Counted from the stretch's first letter, positions 37,863 to 46,788 are shown. The stretch: DNA of 64,000 nucleotides from Methylobacterium currus (GCF_003058325.1 NZ_CP028844.1:78501-142500), one strand, 5' to 3'. Notes: generated from the sequence alone by a model not told the origin. Numbers and translations: made by a program.

Positions 37863-39092
37863 TCAGGGCCTGGCGACAGTGGATGTGACGACCAGCGGGC
37901 ACTCGCTCTCCGCCAGGGGGCGGAGCATGTCGGCACTCCTGACGGTGGCGCGGACGCTCATCAGGTCCCACTCGCCGCGCACGTCCTTGGGCGCCTTGAC
38001 CTCGACGAGCAGCATGTCCCGTTCGAGCCGCCCGTCCGGGCGCAGGACGGCGCCCCGGGTCATGAAATCCTCGACCGGCATCGCCTTCATCCGGTCCATC
38101 ACCACGACGCCGTCGTCGGAGCCCGTCGCCTCCACCGCCTTGAGGTAGTGGCGCACGGCGCTGTAGACGGCCGCCTGCGCGTGGGTCGGCGGCTTGCCGT
38201 GCCGGGCGGCGAAGCGCCGGGCGAAGGCGCGGCTCGGCTCGTCGTGGTCCCAGTAATAGCCGGCGAGGAAGGTCGTGCCCTGGGCGAGCGCATTGCCGAT
38301 CGCCTTGACGTTGACGAGGGTGAAGATCGGGACGGCGAGCTTCACGCCTTCGCGGATCAGCCCGAACTCCGCCGCCTGCTTGATGGCGTTGGTGGTGTCG
38401 GCCCCGGCATTGAGCAGCGCCAGGACCTGCATGTCGGTGCCGCCGGCCTGGACCAGGAACGAGCTGAAATCGGCCTGGCCCAACGGATGCCGGACCGCGC
38501 CGGCGACCTTGCCGCCCTGCTGTTGCAGGGTCGCGGTCAGGTCGCGCTGCATCGCGTGGCCGAAGGCGTAGTCGGCGGTGAGCAGGAACCAGCTCCGGTG
38601 CGTGTCGTCATAGAGGGCGCGCGCGAGGCCCCGGGCGAGGGCGTAGGTGTCGTAGAGCCAGAGCGCCGCCGAGGGCGAGCAGGCCTTGCCGACGAGGTCG
38701 GCATTGCCGCTGCCGACATGGACCACGACCTTGCGGGCGGCGCGCGTCACCTCCTGGACCGCGAAGGACACGGCCGAGTTCGAGATGTCGAAGAACGCGT
38801 CGGCGCGGTCGACGTCGAGCATCCGGCGCGCGAGGCCGGCGCCGATATCGACCTTCTGCTGATGGTCGGCCGAGAGGAGCATGACCGGCGCGCCGCCGGC
38901 CCGGCCGCCGGCATCGTCGATCGCCAGCTGGGCGGCGACCGCCGAGCCCTTGCCGGCGGTGTCGCTGTAGGCCGACGACTGGTCGTTGAGCACCACGACC
39001 TTGACCGAACCGTCGGAGATCTCGGCCCGGCCGGGGCTGGGCGCCGCCAGGGCGAGCAGACCGGCGAGGGTCGATGCGATGATCCGTTTCAT
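37863..39092 (-). CDS. Orphan branched-chain-type ABC transporter substrate-binding protein
   Basis: A 409-residue Peripla_BP_6 protein with a Sec-type signal (MKRIIASTLAGLLALAAPSPG). It shares with the proteins at 19026 and 45536 the blocks [79 protein letters not shown] and a C-terminal Cys (SECPLVV). No transporter membrane or ATPase gene is near. It is the first gene of the acyl-CoA dehydrogenase/synthetase/amidase operon, so its ligand is probably the acid or amide used there. Confidence 0.85.
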   Translation of the reverse strand: MKRIIASTLAGLLALAAPSPGRAEISDGSVKVVVLNDQSSAYSDTAGKGSAVAAQLAIDDAGGRAGGAPVMLLSADHQQKVDIGAGLARRMLDVDRADAFFDISNSAVSFAVQEVTRAARKVVVHVGSGNADLVGKACSPSAALWLYDTYALARGLARALYDDTHRSWFLLTADYAFGHAMQRDLTATLQQQGGKVAGAVRHPLGQADFSSFLVQAGGTDMQVLALLNAGADTTNAIKQAAEFGLIREGVKLAVPIFTLVNVKAIGNALAQGTTFLAGYYWDHDEPSRAFARRFAARHGKPPTHAQAAVYSAVRHYLKAVEATGSDDGVVVMDRMKAMPVEDFMTRGAVLRPDGRLERDMLLVEVKAPKDVRGEWDLMSVRATVRSADMLRPLAESECPLVVTSTVARP

Positions 39093-39496
39093 GTCCTCAC
39101 CCCCCTCGAAGCGTCGACCATCCCGTTCATTGGTTTGCCTGTCCGATCGGGCCGTCCTCTGCGGGACGTTGCTCGCTCTGCGCGATCGGAGATCTTGTCG
39201 GCGTCGCCGTATCCGACGAGATATTCAATACCTGGCCGGAGAATTTGATTTTTGCGACATGTTTCCTGTCCCGCCCACGACAACACCCCGAGGTGCGACC
39301 GAAGGGAGACGTGAAGGAGGCCACCAGGACTCGCCGTGATCTCTGGAACCGTCCTTCGAGGCCCGCTTCGCGCAACGATCTGCGATCGCCGGTCACCTCA
39401 GGATGAGGTTGCGGGCTGGATCGATCACGGCGAACGGGCTCCCGCACCCTTCCCTTGCACCCGTCGAGACGAGCCTACGCCGCCGTCGTGACGGCT
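39093..39496. other. Intergenic region with a dispersed repeat element
   Basis: A 404-bp gap between the start of the orphan binding-protein operon and the 3' end of the beta-oxidation cassette. At 39352-39420 it has a CCTTCGAGGCC segment, then CACCTCAGGATGAGGT (39394-39409) and TGCGGGCTGGA. The 16-base core is the reverse complement of 33834-33849. The promoter of the binding-protein gene must lie at about 39100-39200. No gene is seen. Confidence 0.5.
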
Positions 39497-40279
39497 TCAC
39501 CGCCCGGTCCAGACCGGCGCGCGCTTCGCCGCGAAGGCCGCCGGTCCCTCGGCCGCATCGTCCGACGCCAGCATCCGCCGCATCGCCGGATAGTCCCACT
39601 GCTCGGCCAGGGCCTGCTCCAGCGGCACCGTCAGGCCCCGCAGCACCGCCTCCTTGGTGGCCCGGACCGAGAGCGGGCTGCAGGCCAGGATCTCGGCCGC
39701 GACGGCGCGGGCCGCCGGCAGCGGATCGCCGTCGACGACCTCGGTGACGAAGCCGAGATCGAGGCCCTCGCGCGCCGAGACCCGGCGGCCGGTCAGCATC
39801 AGGGCCATCGCCCGCTTGAGGCCGACCGCGCGCGGCAGGCGCTGCATCCCGCCGGCGAGCGCGGCGAGGCCGACCTTCGGCTCGGGGAGCGCGAACAAGG
39901 CCGCCGCCGAGGCCACGACGATGTCGCAGGCGAGCGCCAGTTCGAAGCCACCTCCCATGGCGGCGCCGTTGACCGCGGCGATGACCGGCTTCGTCAGGTC
40001 GAACCGTCCGGTCAGGCCGCCGAAACCGGAGGTCGGCGTCACGAGGCCGCCGCCGGCGGCCTGCTGCTTCAGGTCGTGCCCCGCGCAGAACGCCCGGCCG
40101 GCGCCGGTGAGAATCGCGACCCACTGGTCGTCGTCGGCCGCGAAGGCGTCGAAGGCCGCCGCCATCTCCTCGTGCGCTGCGGCATTCAGGGCATTGTAGG
40201 CCGTGGGCCGGTTGATCGTCAGCACGGTCACCCGGTCCTCGCGGGTAACCGTGATGAACTCGTACGCGCCGGCCTGCAT
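39497..40279 (-). CDS. Enoyl-CoA hydratase/isomerase family protein (crotonase)
   Basis: A 260-residue crotonase. The CoA-binding loop is GRAFCAGHDLKQQ, the oxyanion-hole loop is AAMGGGFELALACDIVVAS, and the second catalytic region is ALPEPKVGLAALAGGMQRLPR, with Glu at the usual hydratase position. It hydrates trans-2-enoyl-CoA to 3-hydroxyacyl-CoA. ATG 40279 overlaps the thiolase stop (TGATG). It is the last gene of the five-gene cassette 39497-44196. Confidence 0.87.
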   Translation of the reverse strand: MQAGAYEFITVTREDRVTVLTINRPTAYNALNAAAHEEMAAAFDAFAADDDQWVAILTGAGRAFCAGHDLKQQAAGGGLVTPTSGFGGLTGRFDLTKPVIAAVNGAAMGGGFELALACDIVVASAAALFALPEPKVGLAALAGGMQRLPRAVGLKRAMALMLTGRRVSAREGLDLGFVTEVVDGDPLPAARAVAAEILACSPLSVRATKEAVLRGLTVPLEQALAEQWDYPAMRRMLASDDAAEGPAAFAAKRAPVWTGR

Positions 40280-41445
40280 CACAGGGCCTCCACGATGGTG
40301 ACGTTGGCGATGCCGCCGCCCTCGCACATCGTCTGGAGGCCGTAGCGCAGGCCGCGGGCCTTGAGCGCGTGGACGAGCGTGGCGAGCAGCTTGGTGCCCG
40401 ACGCGCCCAGCGGGTGGCCGAGCGCGATCGCCCCACCGTTGACGTTGAGCCGGTCCGGATCGGCGTCGAGCGCCCGGAGCCAGGCGAGGGGCACCGACGC
40501 GAAGGCCTCGTTCACCTCGTAGAGGTCGATGTCGCCGATGCGCATCCCGGCCTTGTCGAGGGCGCGCCGCGTGGCGGCGATCGGCTCCTCCAGCATGATG
40601 ACCGGATCGCCCGCGGTCACCGCCAGGGTGACGATCCGCGCGAGCGGGGTCAGCCCGTGCCGCTTGAGCGCCGCCTCGCTCACCACGAGCGCCGCCGAGG
40701 CGCCGTCGCAGATCTGGCTCGCATTCGCCGCCGAGATCACCCCGCCCTCCTGCAGGAGCTTGACCGCGGCGATGCCCTCGAGCGTCGCATCCGCCCGGAT
40801 GCCCTCGTCGGTCCGGTGCTGGCCGTCGGCCACCGCCAGCGGCACGATCTCGCGCTCGAAGGCGCCGGCCTCCGTGGCGGCGGCCGCCCGGCGGTGGCTC
40901 TCGAGGGCGAAGCGGTCGAGCGTCTCGCGCGCGAGCCCGTATTTCCGCGCCAGCGCCTCGGCGCCGGAGAACTGGCTGAAGGCCGCGACCCCGTAGCGCT
41001 CCCGGATGCGCCCGCTCACCGGCCCGGTGCCGATCCCGGCCTTCTCGTGCAGCGCGATGTTGGAGAACATCGGCACCCGCGACATGCTCTCGGCGCCGGC
41101 CGCGATCACCACGTCCTGGGTGCCCGACATCACGGCCTGGGCGGCGAACTGCACCGCCTGCTGCGAGCTGCCGCACTGGCGGTCGATCGTCACCGCCGGC
41201 ACCGTCTCGGGCAGGGACGAGGCGAGGACGGCGTTGCGGGCGAAGGCGAAGCCCTGCTCGCCGGCTTGCGTGACGCAGCCCAGGATCACGTCCTCGATCG
41301 CCGCCGGGTCGATCCCGGTCCGCGCCACCAGCGCGTCGAGGACGGCGCCGCCCATGTCGGCCGGGTGCCAGCCGGCGAGCCTGCCGTTGCGCTTCCCCCC
41401 TGCGGTGCGGACCGCCTCGACGATGTAAGCCTCGGCCATGCTCAT
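40279..41445 (-). CDS. Acetyl-CoA acetyltransferase / 3-ketoacyl-CoA thiolase
   Basis: A 388-residue thiolase. The nucleophile Cys lies in TIDRQCGSSQQAV (about residue 90), the catalytic His in ALGHPLGASGTKL, and the second Cys in LQTMCEGGGIANV. The start is AYIVEAVRTAGGKRNGRLAG. It cleaves 3-ketoacyl-CoA with CoA to release acetyl-CoA (or propionyl-CoA). ATG 41445 overlaps the upstream stop by four bases. Together with the other genes of the cassette it gives every activity for one turn of beta-oxidation. Confidence 0.93.
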   Translation of the reverse strand: MSMAEAYIVEAVRTAGGKRNGRLAGWHPADMGGAVLDALVARTGIDPAAIEDVILGCVTQAGEQGFAFARNAVLASSLPETVPAVTIDRQCGSSQQAVQFAAQAVMSGTQDVVIAAGAESMSRVPMFSNIALHEKAGIGTGPVSGRIRERYGVAAFSQFSGAEALARKYGLARETLDRFALESHRRAAAATEAGAFEREIVPLAVADGQHRTDEGIRADATLEGIAAVKLLQEGGVISAANASQICDGASAALVVSEAALKRHGLTPLARIVTLAVTAGDPVIMLEEPIAATRRALDKAGMRIGDIDLYEVNEAFASVPLAWLRALDADPDRLNVNGGAIALGHPLGASGTKLLATLVHALKARGLRYGLQTMCEGGGIANVTIVEAL

Positions 41446-42230
41446 CTCCTGCCGGTGAAGTCGGGTGTGCGCCGGGCGAGGAAGGCCGCGACGCCCTCGC
41501 GGCCGTCCGGGCTCCGGCCGGCCTCCGCGATGGCGCGGGCCTCGCGCTCGAGCTGCGTCTCCAGGCCGGAGCCGAGGCTCTCGGCGAGGAGGCCGCGGGC
41601 GAGGCCGAGGGCCCGGGTCGCGGAGGCCGCGAGCCGGCCGGCGACCTCCGCGCCCTCGCGCGCCAGCGCCGCGTCGTCGACGGTGCGGGTGACGAGGCCG
41701 ATCCGCTCGGCCTCCTCGGCGCCGACGCGGCGGTTGGTCAGGATCATCTCCTGTGCCCGGCGCAGGCCGACGAGGCGGGGCAGGAGCCAGGACATCCCGC
41801 CATCGGGGCTCAGGCCCACGCCGCCATAGGCCGCGGTGAAGTGGGCGGAGCGCGCCGCCAGCACGACGTCGCCCGCAAGCGCGAGGCTCAGCCCCGCCCC
41901 GGCCGCCGGCCCGTTGACCAGCACCAGCAGGGGCTTCTCCATCCGCATCAGGCGCGAGACCGCCATGTGCAGGGTGCCGGCAAGCTCGCTGAGGACGCCC
42001 GGCAGCGCCTCGTCCGCCCCCGCCATCACCCCGAGGTCGCCGCCGCCGCAGAACAGCCGGCCGTTACCGGTGAGGACGACGCAGCGGATCGCCGGGTCCT
42101 GGTCGCAGCGGATCGCCGCCGCGAGGAGGCCGCGGGCGAGGGGAAGGTCGATCGTGTTGCCGGCGCTCGGCCGGTCGAGGGTGAGGGTGGCGATCGCCCC
42201 CCCGACCGAGACGTGGACGGGGTCGCTCAT
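41442..42230 (-). CDS. Enoyl-CoA hydratase/isomerase family protein, PaaG-like
   Basis: A 262-residue crotonase starting at ATG 42230, which overlaps the upstream stop. The CoA loop is GRLFCGGGDLGVM and the oxyanion loop GPAAGAGLSLALAGDVVLAA. The active-site segment reads AYGGVGLSPDGGMSWLLPRLVG. The SPDGG with Asp in place of the hydratase Glu is the mark of PaaG-type enoyl-CoA isomerases. So it probably shifts a double bond (delta-3 to delta-2) rather than hydrating, which would suit an unsaturated or ring-derived acyl-CoA. Confidence 0.85.
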   Translation of the reverse strand: MSDPVHVSVGGAIATLTLDRPSAGNTIDLPLARGLLAAAIRCDQDPAIRCVVLTGNGRLFCGGGDLGVMAGADEALPGVLSELAGTLHMAVSRLMRMEKPLLVLVNGPAAGAGLSLALAGDVVLAARSAHFTAAYGGVGLSPDGGMSWLLPRLVGLRRAQEMILTNRRVGAEEAERIGLVTRTVDDAALAREGAEVAGRLAASATRALGLARGLLAESLGSGLETQLEREARAIAEAGRSPDGREGVAAFLARRTPDFTGRR

Positions 42231-43438
42231 GCGCGCGCCTCCGCTTGCCCCGTCCTGGCCTTCCAGTCGCGCCGGATCTTCTTGGCGAGCGACCATTTGT
42301 GCACCTCGGTCGGCCCGTCATAGATCCGGAAGGCGCGCACCTCGCGAAACACCTGCTCGACGATGGTGTCCTGGGTCACGCCGCTGCCGCCCATCACCTG
42401 CACGCAGCGGTCGGCGATGCGCATCAGCCCCTCGCTGACCGCGACCTTGGCCATCGAGCTCTCGGCGATGCCGGGGGCCCCGCCGTCGAGGATGCCGGCG
42501 CACCAGTCGATCATCAGCTCGGCCTGCTTCAGGTCGATGAGGTTCTCGGCCAGCATGAAGCCGACGCCCTCGTGCTCGATCAGCGGCTTGCCGAAGGCGT
42601 GGCGCCGGTTGGCGTAGTCGGTGGCGATCTCGTTGGCGCGCAGGCAGGCGCCCGTCCAGCGCATGCAGTGGGTCAGCCGCGCCGAGGCGAGGCGGACCTG
42701 GGCATACTGGAAGCCCTCGCCGGCGCTGCCGAGCATCTGGTCGGCGGGGACCCGCAGGCCCTCGATCGTCACGACGGCGTGGCCGCCCGGCATCGAGCTG
42801 TCGAGGGTGTTGGGCACCCGCTCGATCCGGATCGCCGGATCGGGAAGGTCGACGAGGAACATGCAGGCGCCCTCGGCCGCCTTCGCCATCACGATGCCGA
42901 TCGAGGCCCCCGCCGCCCCGGTGATGAAGGCCTTGCGGCCGTCGATCACCCAGTGGTTGCCGTCGGGCCTGCAGGTGGTGATCATCATCGAGGGATCCGA
43001 GCCGGCGCCCCCCTCCTCCGCCGGCTCGGTCATGAAGAAGGCCGAGCGCGCCCGTCCGGCGACCAGGGGGTCGAGGAAGCGCTCGCGGATCCCGGGGCTG
43101 CCGACCTTCGCGAGCAGGAACATGTTGCCCTCGTCGGGCGCCGCGGTGTTGCAGGCGAGCGGGCCGAGAGGCGAGAGGCCGGAGCGGATCAGCACCGCCG
43201 CCGTCTCGCGGTGGCTGAGGAAGCTGCCGTCCGGCCGGATATGCGGGGTGAGCACGCCGGCCTCGCGGGCCCTGGCGCGCAGCTCGGCGACGAGATCGTC
43301 GGTCGGGCAGTCGTGGTGGTCGCGCCGCGGGTCCGTCTCGTAGGGCGCCACGACGTCGCGCACGAAGCGCTCGACCCGCCCGGCGAGGGCCGTGGCCTCG
43401 GCGGAGAGGCGGTGATCGGGAGAGGGCAGGGCGCTCAT
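42227..43438 (-). CDS. Acyl-CoA dehydrogenase
   Basis: A 403-residue flavoenzyme of the ACAD10/11-like branch. Motifs are FFMTEPAEEGGAGSDPSMM, VIDGRKAFITGA, LASARLTHCMRWTG, RRHAFGKPLIEHEGV and QVMGGSGVTQDTIVEQVFREVRAFRIYDGPTEVHKW at the C-terminus (given here only as motif parts at about residues 340-385). It starts the oxidation of the acyl-CoA handled by this cassette. It overlaps both neighbours by four bases. Confidence 0.9.
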   Translation of the reverse strand: MSALPSPDHRLSAEATALAGRVERFVRDVVAPYETDPRRDHHDCPTDDLVAELRARAREAGVLTPHIRPDGSFLSHRETAAVLIRSGLSPLGPLACNTAAPDEGNMFLLAKVGSPGIRERFLDPLVAGRARSAFFMTEPAEEGGAGSDPSMMITTCRPDGNHWVIDGRKAFITGAAGASIGIVMAKAAEGACMFLVDLPDPAIRIERVPNTLDSSMPGGHAVVTIEGLRVPADQMLGSAGEGFQYAQVRLASARLTHCMRWTGACLRANEIATDYANRRHAFGKPLIEHEGVGFMLAENLIDLKQAELMIDWCAGILDGGAPGIAESSMAKVAVSEGLMRIADRCVQVMGGSGVTQDTIVEQVFREVRAFRIYDGPTEVHKWSLAKKIRRDWKARTGQAEARA

Positions 43439-44196
43439 TTGGCGGTCATCCGGATCGCGCCGTCGAGGCGGATCACCTCGCCGTTGAGCATCGGGTTCAG
43501 GACGATGCCCTCGACGAGCTGCGCGAACTCGTCCGGCTGGCCGAGGCGGCTCGGGAACGGCACCTGCTGGCCCAGCGAGACCTGCACCTCCTCCGGCAGG
43601 GTCGCCAGCAGCGGCGTCAGGAAGATGCCGGGGGCGATCGTCATCACGCGGATGCCGTAGCGGGCGAATTCGCGGGCGAGCGGCAGGGCCATGCCGACGA
43701 TGGCGCTCTTCGAGGCGGCGTAGGCGGCCTGGCCGATCTGCCCGTCGAAGGCGGCGACGCTGGCGGTGTTGACGATGACCCCGCGCTCCTCGCCGATCGG
43801 CTCCGCCCGGTGCAGCCGGCCGGCGAATTGCGACAGGGTGTTGAAGGTGCCGATCAGGTTGACGTCGATGATGCGGCGGAACTCCGCCAGGGGCAGCACG
43901 TCGCCCTCGCGGCCGATGACCTTGGCGGGCGGCCCGATCCCGGCGCAGTTGACGAGGATGCGAGCCTTGCCGTTGAGCCCTTCCGCCTCGTCGAGGGCGG
44001 CGGCGATCGCCCGCTCGTCGGTCACGTCGGCGGCGACGAAGCGGCCGCCGATCGTTGCGGCGTGCCGGTGGCCCAGCTCGGCGTTGCGGTCGATGATCGT
44101 CACCTTCGCGCCAGCCGCCGCGAGCCGCGCCGCGGTCGCGCCGCCGAGCCCCGAGGCGCCGCCCGTCACCACGGCACCCGCATCCTTGATACGCAT
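43435..44196 (-). CDS. SDR oxidoreductase, probable 3-hydroxyacyl-CoA dehydrogenase (HSD10-like)
   Basis: A 253-residue short-chain dehydrogenase. The cofactor motif is TGGASGLG (residues 11-18), then DRN at the NAD-selecting position, NCAG, catalytic Ser in NTASVAAFDG and YAASK. The segments GEERGVIVNTASVAAFDGQ and APGIFLTPLL resemble type-II 3-hydroxyacyl-CoA dehydrogenases. In this five-gene chain it supplies the missing 3-hydroxyacyl-CoA oxidation step. It is the first gene of the cassette, divergent from the TetR gene. Confidence 0.85.
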   Translation of the reverse strand: MRIKDAGAVVTGGASGLGGATAARLAAAGAKVTIIDRNAELGHRHAATIGGRFVAADVTDERAIAAALDEAEGLNGKARILVNCAGIGPPAKVIGREGDVLPLAEFRRIIDVNLIGTFNTLSQFAGRLHRAEPIGEERGVIVNTASVAAFDGQIGQAAYAASKSAIVGMALPLAREFARYGIRVMTIAPGIFLTPLLATLPEEVQVSLGQQVPFPSRLGQPDEFAQLVEGIVLNPMLNGEVIRLDGAIRMTAK

Positions 44197-44591
44197 GCAT
44201 CCTCCCCTGTCAGTCGAGTCTGCCGTCGAGGCGGACCCGGCCGGTCTGACCGCAGGCCGGCCGATTCAGGTCCCCTCGACGGCCTGTCGTCTTGTCGTTG
44301 ACTGATGAAGAACCGGCGGTCGCCCGCGGCGGACGTTGGCGATGGAGCTTGGTCCGTCCCGATGCCCCGGCTCTGTCCGGATCGTCCCTGAGGACCGGAC
44401 GCGACCTGGACTCTCCTCGCCGGCCGGGCAGCTCCGCCGATCGGCATAGGGAGACCTCGGCAGCGCCGTTCCCAGCTCGCCGGCCGCCGCCTTGTGAGCG
44501 TTTCCTACCTTCTAGGACATTATATTCTCATCGGTATATTGAACCCGGCCCGCATCCATGTCCACTGGGGTTCGCAGGAATTTTTCGGGAC
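44197..44591. promoter_or_regulatory. Divergent control region between beta-oxidation cassette and TetR gene
   Basis: A 395-bp gap. The part near the TetR gene (44505-44550) is AT-richer than its surroundings and has a short inverted repeat TCCTA-N5-TAGGA at about 44505-44519. I see no clear operator matching the one at 45344. Earlier in-frame codons for the TetR gene exist but are low-complexity and unlike the family. No other gene is supported. Confidence 0.4.
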
Positions 44592-45221
44592 ATGCGGCCG
44601 TTGGCGAACTCACCCTCTCCCTTCAAGACCGCGACCGCGCGGCGCCGCGAGCGCGAGGCGAAGCGGCAGGCCGTCCTCCTGGCGGCGGTCCGGATGTTCA
44701 ACGAGCGCGGGTTCCACGCGACCTCGCTCGACGACGTTGCGACCAGCCTCGGGGTCACCAAGCCGACGGTCTATCACTACCTCGGCAACAAGGATCAGAT
44801 CCTGCTCGAATGCGTGACCTTCGGTCTCGAGCAGCTGCTGGAGGCGGTCGAGGAATCGCGCGCGGCGACCGGGACCGGGCTTGAACGCCTGCGCTGCTTT
44901 CTTCGCCGCTACGCCGAGATCAACATGGGCGATTTCGGGCGCTGCGTGATCCGCACCGGCGACGAGGCGTTGTCGCCCGAGAGCGCGCGCTCCTTCCGGG
45001 CCCTGAAGAAGCGGATCGATCAAGCCATGCGCGACCTGATCTCCGACGGCATGGAGGACGGCTCGATCGCCCGGAGCGATCCCTGGATCGCGGCCTTCAC
45101 GCTGGCCGGGGCGCTCAACTGGCCGGCGCGCTGGTACGATCCGCAAGGGTCGCGCGGGCCGGCGGAGGTTGCGGCCGAGATGGTCGATTTCCTTACCCGG
45201 GGCCTGGCGCCGAGAGCCTGA
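44592..45221 (+). CDS. TetR-family transcriptional regulator
   Basis: A 209-residue regulator drawn from ATG 44592. The DNA-binding domain is RQAVLLAAVRMFNERGFHA then SLDDVATSLGVTKPTVYHYLGNKDQIL (about residues 24-68). The C-terminal ligand domain has the TetR_C_33-type pattern RCFLRRYAEINM, RALKKRIDQAMRDLI and AFTLAGALNWPARWY, typical of regulators of fatty-acid or acyl-CoA genes. It is divergent from the beta-oxidation cassette and 314 bp upstream of the orphan binding-protein gene, and could control both. Confidence 0.87.
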   Translation: MRPLANSPSPFKTATARRREREAKRQAVLLAAVRMFNERGFHATSLDDVATSLGVTKPTVYHYLGNKDQILLECVTFGLEQLLEAVEESRAATGTGLERLRCFLRRYAEINMGDFGRCVIRTGDEALSPESARSFRALKKRIDQAMRDLISDGMEDGSIARSDPWIAAFTLAGALNWPARWYDPQGSRGPAEVAAEMVDFLTRGLAPRA

Positions 45222-45535
45222 GACTTGGAGTCCGAGACCCGGGGGTCCGAGACCCAGAGGCCCGAGACCGCTTCCGGGCCGCGGCGGCCCGGCAGGCTTC
45301 CGTCTGTCCAACCGGTCTCCTCCGAAGGATGCTTGAAAATTCACATGAGTATGATCCATACTCATGAGTAAGTTAAAACATGAGACGGCGGGGTGGTGCA
45401 CGGACCGCCCTGGCGAGGCACGCCGCCTCGGATGCGGCGCGACCCGCCGGAGGTCCGCTGGGGTCGCCCTCGTGATGCCGTTCGCCATCGGGGCACCGGG
45501 CGGGACAAGTCCCGGGCCTCCCGCAGGAGGAAACC
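45222..45535. promoter_or_regulatory. Promoter region of the orphan binding-protein gene with strong inverted repeats
   Basis: An imperfect 15-bp tandem repeat (CCGAGACC units) follows the TetR stop at 45231-45270. At 45344-45366 lies a perfect inverted repeat with arms CATGAGTATG and CATACTCATG and a three-base spacer. Overlapping it is the 12-bp palindrome TACTCATGAGTA at 45359-45370. The spacing gives three regularly placed TGAGT half-sites, a likely TetR-type operator about 170 bp before the binding-protein start. Confidence 0.6.
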
Positions 45536-46771
45536 ATGACGAACGCCCCTCTCACCCGGCGGACGATGCTGGGCGGCCTCGCCGCGCCCGCCCTCGTTTC
45601 ACCCGCCGTCTTGGGCCTGTCCGGCCGCGGCGCCCGGGCTGCTGCTGGCGGCCCGGTCACGATCGGCGCGCTCAGCGACCTGTCCTCGGCCTACGCGGAT
45701 ATCAGCGGCCCGGCGCTGGTGAAGTCCGTCCAGATGGCGATCGACGATTTCGGTCCCTGCCTCGGCCAGAAGGCGAGGCTCGTCTCCGCCGATTGCCAGC
45801 TCAAGCCGGACGTGTCCTCGGCCATCGCCCGGCGCTGGTACGACCAGGAGGGCGTCGACGCGATCATCGACCTGCCCTCGACCGCCATCGCGCTCGCGAT
45901 CATGCAGCTCTCGGCCGAGCGCCGAAAAATCGTGCTCGCCACCAGCCCGGGCTCGTCGGACATCACCGGCAAGTTCTGTTCGCCCTACACGACGCAATGG
46001 ACCTACGATTCGCACGCGATGGCGAAGACGATCGGCCCGGCGATCGTCCGGGACGGCGGCGACAGCTGGTTCTTCATCGCGGCCGATTACGGGTTCGGCG
46101 CGGCGCTCGTCAACGACATGACCCAGGTGGTGCAGGCGGCCGGCGCGAAGGTGCTGGGAACCGTCCGGGCGCCCCTCGGCACGCCCGACTTCTCCTCCTA
46201 CCTGCTCCAGGCGCAGGCCTCGGGGGCGAAGGTCGTCACGCTGGCCAATGGCGGCGCCGACGCGGTCAACTGCATCAAGCAGGCTCACGAGTTCGGGCTG
46301 CAGCGGGAGGGCCAGCGCGTCGCCGCGATGGTGCTGATGGACACCGACGTGCGCAGCATCGGGCTGCCGATCGCGCAAGGAACCCTGTTGGCGACCGCCT
46401 TCTACTGGGACCGGACCGCGGAATCCCGCGCCTGGTCGCAGCGCTTCCGCGCCCTCGTCGGGCGGATGCCGACCATGCTCCAGGCCTCGGCCTATAGCCA
46501 GGCGACGCATTACCTGAAGGCCGTGCAGGATGCCGGCACCCGGGACGCCGACCGCGTCATGGACAGGATGCGGGCGCTGCCCGTCGACGACTTCTACGTG
46601 AGGAATGGCCGGGTGCGGCAGGACGGGTTGATGCTGCACGACATGTATCTCGCCAAGGTCAAGCGGCCGTCCGAGTCGACGGCCGAGTGGGACCAGTACT
46701 CCCTCGTGGCGACCGTACCTGGCAGCGAGGCGTTCCGGCCCCTGCAGGGCAGTGCCTGCAAGCTCGTCTGA
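45536..46771 (+). CDS. Orphan branched-chain-type ABC transporter substrate-binding protein
   Basis: A 411-residue Peripla_BP_6 protein. ATG 45536 follows AGGAGG at 45525-45530. The signal is twin-arginine type (LTRRTMLGGLAAPALV). Blocks shared with the paralogues at 19026 and 37863 are [85 protein letters not shown], and the terminal Cys in SACKLV. No permease or ATPase gene lies nearby. Proximity to the TetR regulator and the beta-oxidation cassette suggests capture of a related acid; this is inference. Confidence 0.87.
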   Translation: MTNAPLTRRTMLGGLAAPALVSPAVLGLSGRGARAAAGGPVTIGALSDLSSAYADISGPALVKSVQMAIDDFGPCLGQKARLVSADCQLKPDVSSAIARRWYDQEGVDAIIDLPSTAIALAIMQLSAERRKIVLATSPGSSDITGKFCSPYTTQWTYDSHAMAKTIGPAIVRDGGDSWFFIAADYGFGAALVNDMTQVVQAAGAKVLGTVRAPLGTPDFSSYLLQAQASGAKVVTLANGGADAVNCIKQAHEFGLQREGQRVAAMVLMDTDVRSIGLPIAQGTLLATAFYWDRTAESRAWSQRFRALVGRMPTMLQASAYSQATHYLKAVQDAGTRDADRVMDRMRALPVDDFYVRNGRVRQDGLMLHDMYLAKVKRPSESTAEWDQYSLVATVPGSEAFRPLQGSACKLV

Positions 46772-46788
46772 GCCGGCCGCGCCGACAC

